Positions 47,409-58,559 of a stretch of DNA of 64,000 bases are shown here, one piece after another (positions within the stretch are counted from its first letter, which is position 1; the number at the start of each line of letters is the position of its first letter). The notes under the pieces were generated by a model. It did no database searches and was not told where the DNA came from. It was given only the letters and a program-made list of their open reading frames with translations. The translations under genes were made by a program, and so were the position numbers. Source of the stretch: Gamsiella multidivaricata (Eukaryota; Mortierellomycota; Mortierellomycetes; Mortierellales; Mortierellaceae); NCBI RefSeq assembly GCF_025024155.1, contig NW_026251753.1, positions 248,001 through 312,000 of the forward strand, written 5' to 3'.

Positions 47409-49390
47409 CTATACCCCTTCATCTCTCATCGAAGGATAGAATCCGTCGTCGGTGCTATCTGCTGCGCATAGAACACCACCGAACAACCGCGTAACGCAAC
47501 GGTTATCTGCTGCTCTTTGGATGAAAGAAGCCGAGACAGAGAGGAGATTTAGGACAATAGCAAGCATGGACACAGAAGGGAACATCCTCGAAGCAAGCAT
47601 GAAACTGGTACTGAATGAACCAACTAGCCTGAAAAAGATGGAGCGGCCAGTGCTGTCGATGACCATACGAGACATAGACCATGCGAGACATAAACCAGCA
47701 AGGCTACCTCTTCGCCCCAATATGTAAGAGCGTAGTGGTCCCTGACGGCAACTCATCGCGTCAGGGTTGGGTCCGGACCAAACTATTGATTCCTACACAA
47801 CCATCGCTTCGTGCACCTCTTCCAGGCCTATATTCGGCTCACTAGTCTGCTATAGACACCACCGCCAGCTAGACAATACATCACAGCAGTGAGCTGCAGT
47901 ACTTTAAGCGATAATAGGATATGCTCGCATTGTGCATTGTACATTGTGCATTGTACGTTATGCATTGTGCATTACGACGTCCATGTATTGACGTACTGTT
48001 ACGCGTATCCGTTGCATGAGCTCGCGTGACACCACAAGAGGTCTGCAGCCGATCATCAGAGTGTCTCACTTGCCACCAAGAAGGGAGAGTCAACTTGGAT
48101 GGAAACCAGCGTAGACACTTCGATGTGCTACTACTGCTACTGCTGCTGCTACTGCTGCTGCTGTTGCCACTGCTGTTGCTGCTGCTGCTGCTGTTGCTGC
48201 TGTTGTTGCTGTTGTTGCAAGTGTATCAAGCGTCCTCAAAGAGCTGCACTCTGTCCCCAGTTCTATCGCTGGCAACGCCTTCAGCACAAAGCGAGCATGT
48301 TATCGGTCGCACAAGGCAGTTGTTGGAGCAGACAATGGCTGTTCCTGTTTTATTTTAGTTCATTTCATTCTGCTTCATTTTATTCTGTTGTACTTCATTT
48401 TATTTTATACTGCTTCATTTTATTCCGTTATACTTTATCTTACCTCATTTTATGTTATATTGCTTCATTTTATTCTGTTTGATTTATCCATTCTATTCAT
48501 TTCACTCTTTATTTTACTTTTATTCTAGTCTTTTTTGCACTCGTCCAGATACTCCTGCGGAAGCGCATGCAGAAACACACCCAGCGCCGACAGCAGCATC
48601 GGTAACAGCATCGATCGCAGCAACACTAGTGGACGATGCTGCTCCCAAAACGAGACAAGAATAAGTAATAGTAACAGCAGGGAAGAAGAGCGAGGACAAA
48701 GAACGTGGACACGAATAGTGAAGACAATGGTGCTCTTTCACAGCAGCACGCTTGTAGGCAGTGGCTGCTGAAGACAGCTCAAAGCGATCCTGATCTGCTC
48801 GGACCAAACTATCCACTTTGGGACACTCGTTGCTGGATGGACCCCATCAATAGCTGATTTACGACCCATAGTTGAATGGTCCTGTGCCAGGACCAAATAA
48901 AGGAATATCACCCACTGCAGCCACTGCGGGTGACAGACTGGCACAAGCCCTGTAACGCACATTACCAAATGCGCCAAAGGAGAATGCTACAAGTAGCAAC
49001 ACTCGCGGGGACCTAATAGAGCCGCAGCGTTGACACCCTGCAGCCTCTTCTGCAGTACAGCTTTGTGTAATCACAAAAAATAAACCACCGATCCCAGGAT
49101 CAGAGTCATCAGCAATGAGGATCGCGGCAGGTGGCAATGGACAACAGCAGCCCTGTCGCTCTCCATACCAAGGTGTTCTGTGGAGAGCAAGGAATGGGTC
49201 CCATCGCCGTCTTTGGCCCTCCTAGTCACTATGGCCTAGTCAGGGTGGTCTAAACCTTGACTGTCTGTGCGCTCCTCGCGTATGTGGCCCATGCATTTGA
49301 TTCTTGATGTAATTGGACCTCTCTTTGTTTACAGCCTAAATTTGTTGCCCAAGCACTGCTGCGACCATCATTGGGCCACGCTTTTGCTGA
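47409..49390. other. Unassigned accessory sequence
   Basis: No confident gene. It contains a GCATTGT/ACATTGT tandem at 47930-47972, a CTG/TGC-rich patch at 48125-48222, and TTTTATT/CTTCATT imperfect repeats at 48355-48520. The minus frame at 47409-47756 might be a decayed ABCC membrane segment, but the resemblance is weak. Confidence 0.4.
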
Positions 49391-49990
49391 TGCCGCCTCA
49401 CCTCATTCGCTCCTCCGACATGGTAGCGGTGTTCTGGTGTCCATCAATCCTGCAACACTCCATTGAAGTGCTGAAGCGATTGAAAGTCAGTGCCATGTTC
49501 GAACACTGGTTGCGCTGCGAATGCTGCTTTGACGAACTGAACGAGGTGCATTAGACAAGAGTAATGCTTCCTCGACGAGGAAAGCATCGGCACCAACGAT
49601 ATCTTCTTTTGGCGGGCGCTCTACTTCACCGGCGGCCCCTGGTCGCCTGCTTCTGTAAATGCGTTGTTGTTGGTGTCGTTTCTAAGCCTAGTGATTAGTA
49701 AATAGACCTCTGCTGTCTTTGTTCTTAACTGCTGAAAATTACCCTGATCAAACCACCTTGCCATCGCGCAGCATCAGAATTGTAGACAATTGTGCCAGTT
49801 CCTGCATCTGGTATGTAACATAAATCTCTGCCTTATCTGCCGGTAGTTCCTGGACAAGGAGCCTCTCAATTTCGACTCGCAGGAATATTTGGCGTAGCGA
49901 AATCAAGATAGTCCCACATCTACTGCAACCGTGACCAATGTAAAAAAAGGATAGAGATGCCTCATCCTCTTCCCCCTCCCCCAGCAATAA
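49391..49990 (-). pseudogene. Second ABCC transporter remnant
   Basis: Resembles part of the first ABCC relic in the same orientation. The DNA at 49400-49600 lines up with 45560-45710 (CTCCTCCGACATG...ACTCCATTGAAG...GAAAGCATCGG). The minus frame ending at 49748 gives LPADKAEIYVTYQMQELAQL and STILMLRDGKVV, matching the NBD1 end KELLADKAKIFVTHRIQYLV and STTILLLCDGKAV of the first copy. Walker A, signature and membrane domains are missing. This suggests an older tandem or segmental copy of the same transporter. Confidence 0.7.
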
Positions 49991-50962
49991 CGCAAATGAC
50001 TAGACATTTGAGATTGACAATGTTCATGGTATGATTAGAGTCGGAAACAGAAAGCTGTTTATAGAACTACATGTCCTCATCCTAGGATTGAATACATTGC
50101 TTTATTTAAAGAGATGTATGCAATTAGCTCCATCCATCATATAAGCTGCCATTTCTATCTGGGCTGCTCAACTGTTGGATAGCCGAAAAAAGAAAAATGT
50201 ATGGACACGACGCGCCACTTGCGTTACATGACAGTGAAAATGATTGCAATTTTCCTGTAGACGTGTCTGCAGCGAGACTGACGAGGACGAAACTGGCAGG
50301 GAAATGTATTCACTCGCGCCAACTCTATCGAAAGACAACAAACACATCTCATAAAACCTACCGTGCTATGCTCGACGTCCTCAGAAAAGGCCGAACAGAC
50401 ATCTCTACTGTGTGCTGTGATTAAACGTCTCGGGGAGTTTACAGTAAAGGCCATGGACCACCGCATCAGTGGCCCCCAGGTTCAGCTGAGCGATAGCAAC
50501 AGCTGCTCGGTTTTGAGCTCGGGCACTCTCTATCTGTAGGAATCGTAGAGAATCGACGCCTGGGCTGATACGATGTACCCGTAGTGCAGCGACATCACAT
50601 CGGCATGGATGTGAGAATTGATGATTTTCATGTCGGTTGACCTCCTTCAATGACCATATCGGTTAAATACTAAAGGCTCCGTCCATCCCCATTTTAATCG
50701 AGTGGATCGCTGACACAAATAAAGACAAGTTTACAAGTGACAATGGTCCGAGATTAATAGAGTGATACGCATCAGTTGGTCCATTTACTCCACCGACGAA
50801 ACACCGAGGCGACACAACTTTGAGCTTACGAGGCTCGCAGGAGCGGGAAGGTGGCGTATTGAAAGAAACTTAGCTGTTCCAAGGGGGAGACAATGCCACT
50901 AAGGACAGTGTAGTAGTGAATGGGTTAAGGTGAGCAAAGGAGTGTGGGAAGACGACAAGGTG
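49991..50962. other. Unassigned accessory sequence
   Basis: No recognisable gene. Short frames on both strands lack motifs. The plus-strand purine-rich stretch near 50820-50960 leads directly into the second copy of the dispersed repeat. Confidence 0.4.
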
Positions 50963-51530
50963 TAGCGGACCTTACGAGACCAATACTCACAAATGAGCTT
51001 TAACAAAAGTGCTGTGCCTAACTTGGCCGGACTTTAAAATGAATGCGGGACGAATGTTAAATGTGGGGTACAGTAGGATTACGGGATATGATGCCGCCAT
51101 TGTAAGCAGAGCGGATAATGAGATAAAAAGCAAACATGGAAGTAGGATGAAGATGACAGACGAGGATGTGAGGACAGGGAAGAGTTGGGGCGAGAGACTT
51201 TTATAGATGTTGTTGGCGAACCTGAATGACCATGTTCCTAAAAGTGCCACCCTCAGCATGTGCCATTTTAGGGGAATAGTGTTAACGACAAAGCATCTCT
51301 TTGTGGACCCTGCTCTCTTTGTCCCCGATGTCCCTTGTCAAACTTGTAGACACTTATAGACAACTTCGGATGTAGATCCATTTTACATAGATGGATGGAA
51401 GGCCTTGTCCGAGTCTTATTCTGTATTTATCTAGTATTCGCCATCCTCTAGTATAAAGCGCTCCACAACTCACTTCATTCTACACTTTCTACGTGTTTAT
51501 TTAACTCTCCAATGAACTTCTATCTACCTT
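50963..51530 (+). repeat. Dispersed repeat, copy 2
   Basis: Partner of 41955-42545, same orientation. Conserved blocks include TAGCGGACCT, GAATGCGGGACGAATGTTAA, ATTACGGGATATGATG, GACTTTTATAGATGTTGTTG and TTTTAGGGGAATAGTG. Near the right end both copies share a TATA-like stretch (GTATAAAGCG here, GTATAATGTA in copy 1) followed by CTCCACAACTCA. That layout would suit an LTR promoter, but I could not define TG...CA ends. Confidence 0.75.
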
Positions 51531-52331
51531 TGGATTGTCCTTGCTACTTTTACTATTGATTTCCTCGATCTCCTTACTCTTCGCATCCAAATTATTCAGG
51601 TTGGAGGCCCTTTTGGATGTGCGACGCCTCTCAGTTACTGCCTCTTACAACAGTACCAAGCAGCGCCACCGGCGAGCACTTCAGATCATTGCTTGCCCGC
51701 TAAGTAAGGCGAACGAGTTAGACTTCACTGTGAAGAGCAGCTGTTGAAACTGATAAAAATATTTACATTCAAGAGTTGGTCTATATAAATGGTAAACGAA
51801 TGTGCTTCATGTTATGATATTCCCGTCGTCTGATATTTCGACATACACGCTGTTTTCATACTACTTGTTCCGTCCAGACCCCAAATTGGGACTGTACTGG
51901 GAGTGAACCTTCATATGTAGGCCACTTCCGTTTTTATTCATGAGACTATTAAGCTATCTAATACTCCAAGCCCCAGGTCGGGGCTATAAAAACCCCTACC
52001 GGGAGCATAATAAACAACAACGCTCTTTTGTCTCCTTGACTCACACTGAAATACATAAAACATCACACTACTCCTTACTCCTCCCATGCGTTATGCTTAA
52101 CTTGGCGGCCCGAATATCAACTGGACGTGAATTACACGAAGCAAAATTGAAGAGTAGACTTAGACCCCTCATAGTGAACCTCATAATGCTCCAGAGACTG
52201 TTGCATATACTTTATTGCCTTATAAATTTATTACCTCTGAAAGTCAATTTAGAGTTGATTAATAATAGTGTAGATGCGGCGGGTGGAGCCGCATCTCTTT
52301 CTCGCTCATTTTTTTCAGTGAAGATACTATC

Positions 52332-52335
52332 CACA

Positions 52336-52415
<80 letters not shown>
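52332..52415 (+). repeat. (CA)n microsatellite in the gag leader
   Basis: About 40 CA dinucleotides with one ATA interruption near the start, ending 11 bp before the gag ATG and followed by CCC and an A-run. Confidence 0.97.
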
Positions 52416-52416
<1 letters not shown>

Positions 52417-52425
52417 AAAAAAAAA

Positions 52426-53718
52426 ATGAACAGCGACGGTATCAACAACCTGCCCCTCGACGCCCAGCAGATGGACATCGCTATTGAGGGTCAGTCATCG
52501 GGCAATGCTCCTGAGGCGACACCGACGGATCAAGAAATCTTGGCTCAAATGAACGAGCACCGACGGTCGCTGAAAGAAAAAAAAGCCGACATTAGCCGCT
52601 ATCTTGCCCTCTCGGCGGATGGCGATGATGTGGTAGAAAAAGAGCAAGCCCATGAAGAGGTCATCCGCGAGCTGAATGCGCTCGAAAAGCGAATCCGCCT
52701 ACTCATTGAGTCCATTGAAGACAGGGCTTCGCTTAATGAAGCGTTGGCTCTCGAAGAATCGCTGAAGGTGACAAAGAGTATGCCGCGATTTAAAAACGGC
52801 GGTGATCCTCGGGCGTTCCTGGACCAAGTGAAGCACACTGTCTGCGCGTGCGTGGGAGATGACATGTTTGAGGACCAATGCAGCCGCTACTTGTCGCACC
52901 TCACCGTGAGCCCCTTCCACAGTCAAGCCCTCAAAGAAGAGTTTGCAAAGAGATCGAAGTCGAAGCTGACCTGGGATGAGTGCGAAGCGATCTTCCTTAA
53001 GATTGCATTAACCGAACAAGAGCGCATTGAGCAGATAAAACAACTGTTGATAACTGGACGAGAAAATAGAGAATCCTATCGCCAGTTCGCAATGCGTATT
53101 GCTCGAGACATTCGCATTTATGGTGTCAAGGACGATAATGAAATGGTGCTCACATTGTTGAGTGCCACCATGTCTCCTGATGCTCTTAATAACATGGTCA
53201 CTCGCCTTCATGTTGAGAAGGGAGCCTCGGCCGATTTCACCTCTATCAACGATTTTACAAGAGTTCTTAGTGGTTTGGTCGGACCGCATGCACACGTCAA
53301 CAGGGACGCTAACGGTAACCCTGTCGATACCTCGACGGGCGCCTCACGCAACAAGCACAACAAGGGAGCAAACCGGTTCTCCCCGGCAAGCAAGAAACAC
53401 GAGCCAAAGGAGATGTTCCGCGGCTCCAATAACCGAACAAGCCAGTTGTTTGACTGCAAGCACTGTGGAATGAACACAACCCACGAGACTGCAGGTCATA
53501 AGCAGTGCTTCAAGTGCGGCCGACGAGGCCACATCGAGGCCGAATGCCGCGGAGACAGACATATGTCTCCACTGTCTGGTAAGAGTACAACGAATGATGA
53601 CAACCATATTGTCAGAGCAATTTCGATTGTTAAAATGAGTAGTCAATCTAACGAGCTTTTCTCTTCTATTACCTTGAATGACTCAGGTTCCTACAAGCCT
53701 AACCAAGGACGAAAGTGA
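52426..53718 (+). CDS. Retrotransposon Gag, intact ORF
   Basis: A 430-residue open frame from ATG 52426 (MNSDGINNLP) to TGA 53716-53718. The N-terminal half is helical with acidic and basic stretches (LNALEKRIRLLIESIEDRAS), followed by a retrotransposon Gag capsid-like region (MPRFKNGGDPRAFLDQVKHT; LIENRESYRQFAMRIA-type pattern around residues 210-225). The C-terminal nucleocapsid has a CCHC zinc knuckle, CFKCGRRGHIEAEC, preceded by a second Cys/His cluster (CKHCGMNTTHETAGHKQC). The frame remains open further upstream to 51940, but the codons before the ATG run through the CA microsatellite and are not plausible Gag. Packages element RNA; here it is orphaned by a dead pol. Confidence 0.85.
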   Translation: MNSDGINNLPLDAQQMDIAIEGQSSGNAPEATPTDQEILAQMNEHRRSLKEKKADISRYLALSADGDDVVEKEQAHEEVIRELNALEKRIRLLIESIEDRASLNEALALEESLKVTKSMPRFKNGGDPRAFLDQVKHTVCACVGDDMFEDQCSRYLSHLTVSPFHSQALKEEFAKRSKSKLTWDECEAIFLKIALTEQERIEQIKQLLITGRENRESYRQFAMRIARDIRIYGVKDDNEMVLTLLSATMSPDALNNMVTRLHVEKGASADFTSINDFTRVLSGLVGPHAHVNRDANGNPVDTSTGASRNKHNKGANRFSPASKKHEPKEMFRGSNNRTSQLFDCKHCGMNTTHETAGHKQCFKCGRRGHIEAECRGDRHMSPLSGKSTTNDDNHIVRAISIVKMSSQSNELFSSITLNDSGSYKPNQGRK

Positions 53719-54465
53719 AAAGTGGAGAAGATGGTGCAGTGTAAAAAGCAAAATAAAAAATAAATATAATAACCAATATATCTCAATTAATTCGGAGACA
53801 AACAATGTGAATCTAGGCAGCAAACGAAAAAACCCTCCCATAAAAAGAATGGCACAAAATTTAACGCGACAAAAGAAGAGCCTGCGCTGAAAAATGGGCG
53901 TGAGTGAACAATCATGTGCTACGCGATCAGACTAACGCTTCGGCGCAGCGCGGTCATTTTTGACAAACAACCACGCATCGCAATGAATCCTGTTTTAGCG
54001 CAGCCTATAGTCAACTCTGACGTACTGCCGCACTCTACAATGTCAATGATATCCATGAAATAATACGAATGATAATCGCAACTGAGGACTACGAATGTCT
54101 AAACCATCAAATTCGAATCTCATCGTTGACTAAAATCGCCGATGGTATAATCGAATTAGCCAAATCGAGTGTTAACAAGGACCAATCGGACAGAAGAATC
54201 ATTGACATTGTCGCTTTTGAGGGTGATAAATATGAAGCTTTGCTAATCCTGTTGAGGGTGTCATCGCGCTTGTAGACTGAGAATATCGAGTTGCAGTATG
54301 GTACTCGAATTGTGTCAGCACCTATGGAGGTTGAGATATTTTGGGGTTCAGAATTAAGTGAGAAAGAGATGTGGTTCCACACACCACACCGATTAGGTAT
54401 TTATTTGTATTAAATGTAATAGTGAGCTGGAGGTACACTTGTTAAACTAAATATACAGTGAACTC

Positions 54466-57430
54466 TGGTGAAATATGCGACAGAGGTCATCAATCAATCG
54501 TACCCGTTCATCATAGGAATGGATCTCTTCCATCAATTCGGTTTCAGCATTTCAGGTTTCGCCAACCCTGGCGACGATGCGATGCAACTCTCTGAGCCTG
54601 GGGAAGATACCGAACCTTCATTAATTCCTGGTGAACAGCTTCCAGAGGAAAAGGCAAAAGCATTTCCGACTGCAAAACATAAGTTTCCCGGACAAATTGC
54701 TGAGTATCTGAAGCAAAATGCTCAAATACCAAAAACGAGCTTCTGCCCTATACCAGAAATCAAGGTATATCTGCCTGTTCCTGAGGGCACTGTACTATTC
54801 AGAAGGTCCAGACCGTTTGCAGAAAAGCAGATGAACATCTTCGAAGACACTATTCAAAAATGGCTACGCGATGAAGTTATCACGCTTGCGCCAGTTGGCA
54901 ATGTGCACAATATTACGCTAACACTTGCTGCCAAAAAAATATGAGCGTGGTAAGAAGACGTTGTGGCGAGTCTGTCTTGGTCCCAGACCGCTGAATGAGC
55001 ATCTGCCGGATGACAATTATCCGTTACCGTTAATCAATGATATTATTACTCGTCTTGGCGGGTATACAATCTTTACTACAACTGATCTCTCTAAGATGCA
55101 TCATCATCTCCCAATTCATGAAGAGGATCAAGCACTGACCACATTTATGCACAATGGCAAGCAGTACATGTTTAAAAAAGCACCTTTTGGACTGAAGCCA
55201 TTGTCCAGTCTCTTTCAGAGGGAGATGTCTCGGACCCTTGATGATCTTCCCTTCGTCTGTAATTTCATTGATGTTCTCAAAGAATCGAGAAGAACATACT
55301 GAGCGTGTGCAAGCTGCCCAATAAAACAAGTTAATAATCAATCACGAGAAATGTAACTTCATCAGCACACAAATCTCGCTGCTGGGCTTTATCATCGGAC
55401 TGCACGGCAAATATCAATGAATGGGAGCCCCCAACAACAGCAAAACAGATTCAGTCATACCTTGGCACATTCAATCTCTTCCGAGAGTATATTCCCTTGT
55501 TCAGTGACATCGCAGCACCGCTAGGTGCGCTTCGTAGTCGAACCGAACCATTCATTCTGAATCAGGCACAAATGCAATCATTCAATACTCTAAAAAATAT
55601 GTTGACGAATGCACCAATCTTGGCATTCCTTGACTTTAGCAAACCATTCTATGTTGCAACAGATGTTTCAGATATTGGTATCGGTGCTGTACTGTACCAA
55701 TTACCACGCGGAAAGGAGCACCCAAAAAACATTAACTATGTCTCCTTCGTAGCTCGCTCTTTGCAAGAAAGAGAACGTAAATACAGCGCCACAAAGAAAG
55801 AATTACTTGCAATTGTGTTTGCTCTGAACAAATTCCATTACTATTTGTGGGGAAGACATTTTGATTCGTACACGGACCACCGTGCCTTAATGTTCCTGCA
55901 TTCTCAACAGAATTTTAATTCCATGATGGCAGCATGGCAAGATACCATTTTGAGTTATTCATTTACTGTCCACTATCGGCCGGGAATTCTTTAATATTCT
56001 TCCTGACGCATTGTCGCGCCTATTCCCGATGAAGAAGCAGCAATCACTCCATACAGAAGAGCAGAAAAGAACTTTTGCGTACGTGTACATCCTTCAAAAT
56101 GAGGAAACAGAAAGAGCGGTAGTGCCCGAAAAAGAAGAAACGAAGCTATGTATAAAGCGCATGCCATGGGTCACCTTGGTATAAATGTTATGGCGGATTC
56201 AATCCTTCAGCAAAGGAAAACTTGGTCCCATCTGACCAATGATTGTTTAAATTTCGTAAAGCGCTGCCGAGAATGCTAGAGGATGGACATTACTCGTAAA
56301 GGGTATCATCTTATGAAGGCAATCCATGCACACTTATCTGATGAACACATTGCGATTGACACTGCAGGCCCTTTTGAAGAGTCCGAAGACAAGAATGTCC
56401 ATTTGTTAATTATAGTCGATGTGTGTACTCGGTTTGTTCTGTTGAATGCCTTGCCTGATAAATCCTCGTACACTGTAGCAAGACCTTGTTCAAACGCTTT
56501 ACTGATATTGGCGTCCCTCGCGTGTTACAATCGGATAACGGAAAAGAGTTTGTCAGTGAACTCACTCGCATCATGACCACGCAGATGTATATAGATCATC
56601 GTATGGTAACACCATACCATCCAAGTGGAAATGGAGTTGTAGAAAGTCATGTCAAAACAACATGCAATACGATTCGTAAAGAAGTTAAAGGGAATCATCG
56701 TTATTGGGATCGACATGTTCCCTTTGTACAATTGTCTGCAAATACGCAAACGGTTAGTCTGCACAATTCATTTCCATTCTCGCTATTCTTCGCGCGCAAA
56801 GCAAATGGTTTTAATAACTACACCAACGAAGAAGGCAGAATCCTGAGCGAAGAAGAACTGCTTGAACGTCTAAAATATATGACCGACATCGTGTTTCCGC
56901 CATCGGAAAGAAATCTACGGCGAAGCAGCAAAAAATGCTCGAACGATTCAATGCAACAGTGCTGGATAATGGATTTCCAGATGGACCAAAAGTAATGATC
57001 CTTGATAAAATTAAAGGAGGCAAACTCACTCCACGATATAAAAGACCTATACAGTGGTGCGATGCACTTCACATGGCTCATATATTCTCAAAGATGGTAC
57101 AGGAGCCTTGTTAGGACGTCACTATGCCCCGTCTCAGCTCAAGCTAGTGCTGGACGACTTTGAAGACACTGACACCTATGAAGTGGAAAAAATCGTTGAC
57201 CACAGGGCTAGTACGATCACGCCTAATACAAATGGAAGGGCTATTCTTCCGATGAAAATACATGGGAACCTGAAGATCATTTTATTGAACGACGATGCAT
57301 CAGTGATTACTGGGCTGAGCATCATGCCGCGCAACAAAAATCAAATAAGCGAACATACAATGACACGGCAACAGGCACCTCTGGCCGGTCATCCACGCGG
57401 CGCAAACGATCTCAAAGTACACGTTCATAA
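54466..57430 (+). pseudogene. Retrotransposon Pol, degenerate
   Basis: Recognisable blocks in several frames. Protease tail: SYPFIIGMDLFHQFGFSISG. Reverse transcriptase: LPVPEGTVLFRRSRPF, then VCLGPRPLNEHLPDDNYPLP and FKKAPFGLKPLSSLFQREMS. The catalytic box reads FIDV, where active enzymes have YxDD, so the second aspartate is lost. RNase H: FYVATDVSDIGIGAVLYQ and ERKYSATKKELLAIVFALNK. Integrase: HLGINVM with the zinc-binding CREC, AIDTAGPF, VLQSDNGKEF and GVVESHVK, keeping the DDE residues although split by stops and a frameshift near 56480. A C-terminal chromodomain begins YEVEKIVDHR near 57178 and continues in another frame after a break near 57220-57240. Confidence 0.88.
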
Positions 57431-57576
57431 CAAATATCTTGCTGCACAAGAGATAAATAAACGCATATATATATAAAATAAAAAAAAAGGCAGGCACAAG
57501 ACACATACAATGAGCATTACATTCCAATGGTTCTGCGACAAATAGAATGGCTAGAATACTTTATTTCCATTCAGCT

Positions 57577-58161
57577 TTACATGTTGAAAGTCTGAATATT
57601 TTGGATATTTTGGATTATTATCGTAGTCCTGGCCATTCTACGCCGCTTACGAGGACGTTGCTCCATTCTGTTATCGTCCTCCTCCACTTCAACTTGAGCC
57701 CCTTGCTCCTTTGTCTCTCTATCCACCTGAGTGCCTTTATCCTTGCAAAACTGCGGCGCAGAAAGACGTCCAATGAATGGATTTCGATCCTGCTCATGCA
57801 TCAAGGCAGTACGAAGCCTCTCGATTTCTAGTTTAGCTGCGACGAGTCGACTCTTGTAATCCTTGTACGTCTCATTCTCATCCTCTGACCAATGCTCTGC
57901 ACTTCCCTCGACGGACTGCGTCCCTGGTGATGATGCACGCTTTGCGCGGCGGCATACTGTCAAATCTAAAGGGAAAGTCGGAGACAACTCTTTCTCCGCT
58001 ACCTGTGTGAGAGACACCTCCTCCAACGGCAATGCCTCCTCTGGTTCTGCCGTCGACGCGGATGCCACGAGTTGTGGACTTGGCGAATTCACAATGCGAG
58101 AAGTCCTACATATGGCAACGGCCATGCGGCTTGGGTTGGTGTTCGAGCGGAGGGGAGACAT
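57577..58161 (-). CDS. Hypothetical protein, 194 aa, antisense behind the retrotransposon
   Basis: Uninterrupted frame from a real ATG at 58161 (MSPLRSNTNPSRMAVAICRT) to a stop at 57577. I do not recognise the family. It has a Ser/Pro-rich first third and an acidic patch (EHWSEDENETYKDYKSR). A short helical, coiled-coil-like segment follows (LVAAKLEIERLRTALMHEQD), then a basic cluster RPRKRRRM that would suit a nuclear localisation signal. It lies between the retrotransposon's chromodomain and a 57-bp repeat, and opposes the element's transcription. It may be a host gene, an accessory ORF of the element, or chance. Confidence 0.5.
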   Translation of the reverse strand: MSPLRSNTNPSRMAVAICRTSRIVNSPSPQLVASASTAEPEEALPLEEVSLTQVAEKELSPTFPLDLTVCRRAKRASSPGTQSVEGSAEHWSEDENETYKDYKSRLVAAKLEIERLRTALMHEQDRNPFIGRLSAPQFCKDKGTQVDRETKEQGAQVEVEEDDNRMEQRPRKRRRMARTTIIIQNIQNIQTFNM

Positions 58162-58493
58162 GATAGCAAAATGATACGACGTTTGTGAATGCGAAAGAGC
58201 AATGGAAGTTGTGGATATGATGGAGGAGAATGAAGTGAGAAAAGAAATAAGGGGAAAGAGGAATCAACTCACCCGTTATTCTTCATTCTCGAATCCTCCC
58301 TCCATCTCCATCCTCAACTTCATCTCATTGGTCCATGGGACGTCGGATGATCTCGCGCATCTGATCAGATGATCTTCATCGGAGGATATCACACCAAAAA
58401 AAAAACGCGATTCAAAATCTCTGCAGTACAACTCACTCTGCCTCATATGCCATACATGATCCTGGAACTCGCATATTCAGCCGAGTCCAGTGA

Positions 58494-58550
58494 ACTTTAT
58501 TACCATATAAATTTATTGCCTCTGAAACTTAATTTAGAGTTGATTAATAA
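58494..58550 (+). repeat. 57-bp repeat matching 52209-52265
   Basis: Same orientation as 52209-52265, with five mismatches by eye in 57 positions (ACTTTATT...ATAAATTTATT...CTCTGAAA...AATTTAGAGTTGATTAATAA). The first copy sits in the retrotransposon leader. The second abuts the SWIM fragment. It could be the shared tail of two diverged LTRs. Confidence 0.8.
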
Positions 58551-58559
58551 ATATCGTGT

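Larger units (their letters stand above)
51940..57480 (+). mobile_element. Ty3/Gypsy chromodomain retrotransposon (chromovirus), defective
   Basis: Order gag, protease, reverse transcriptase, RNase H, integrase and chromodomain, which is the Ty3/Gypsy chromovirus arrangement. Upstream at 51980-52000 is a GC-rich inverted segment with a TATA-like box (GGCTATAAAAACCCC), a plausible LTR promoter. A (CA)n tract at about 52332-52415 separates the leader from gag. pol is broken by stops and frameshifts throughout. Matching long terminal repeats are not visible; only a 57-bp stretch (52209-52265) recurs downstream at 58494-58550. The element is therefore an old copy with a surviving gag. Confidence 0.9.

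Noticed and set aside
47409..47756. Minus frame resembling an ABC transporter membrane segment
   Set aside because: Hydrophobic and located upstream of the ABCC relic, but no diagnostic motif is present. Kept only as a remark.
48090..48482. Cys-rich or Leu-rich frames at the CTG-rich patch
   Set aside because: They are translations of a CTG/TGC triplet tract with no conserved domain.
51940..52425. N-terminal extension of Gag from the ATG at 51940
   Set aside because: The extension runs through the probable LTR leader and the CA microsatellite (Thr-His repeats), so the ATG at 52426 is preferred.
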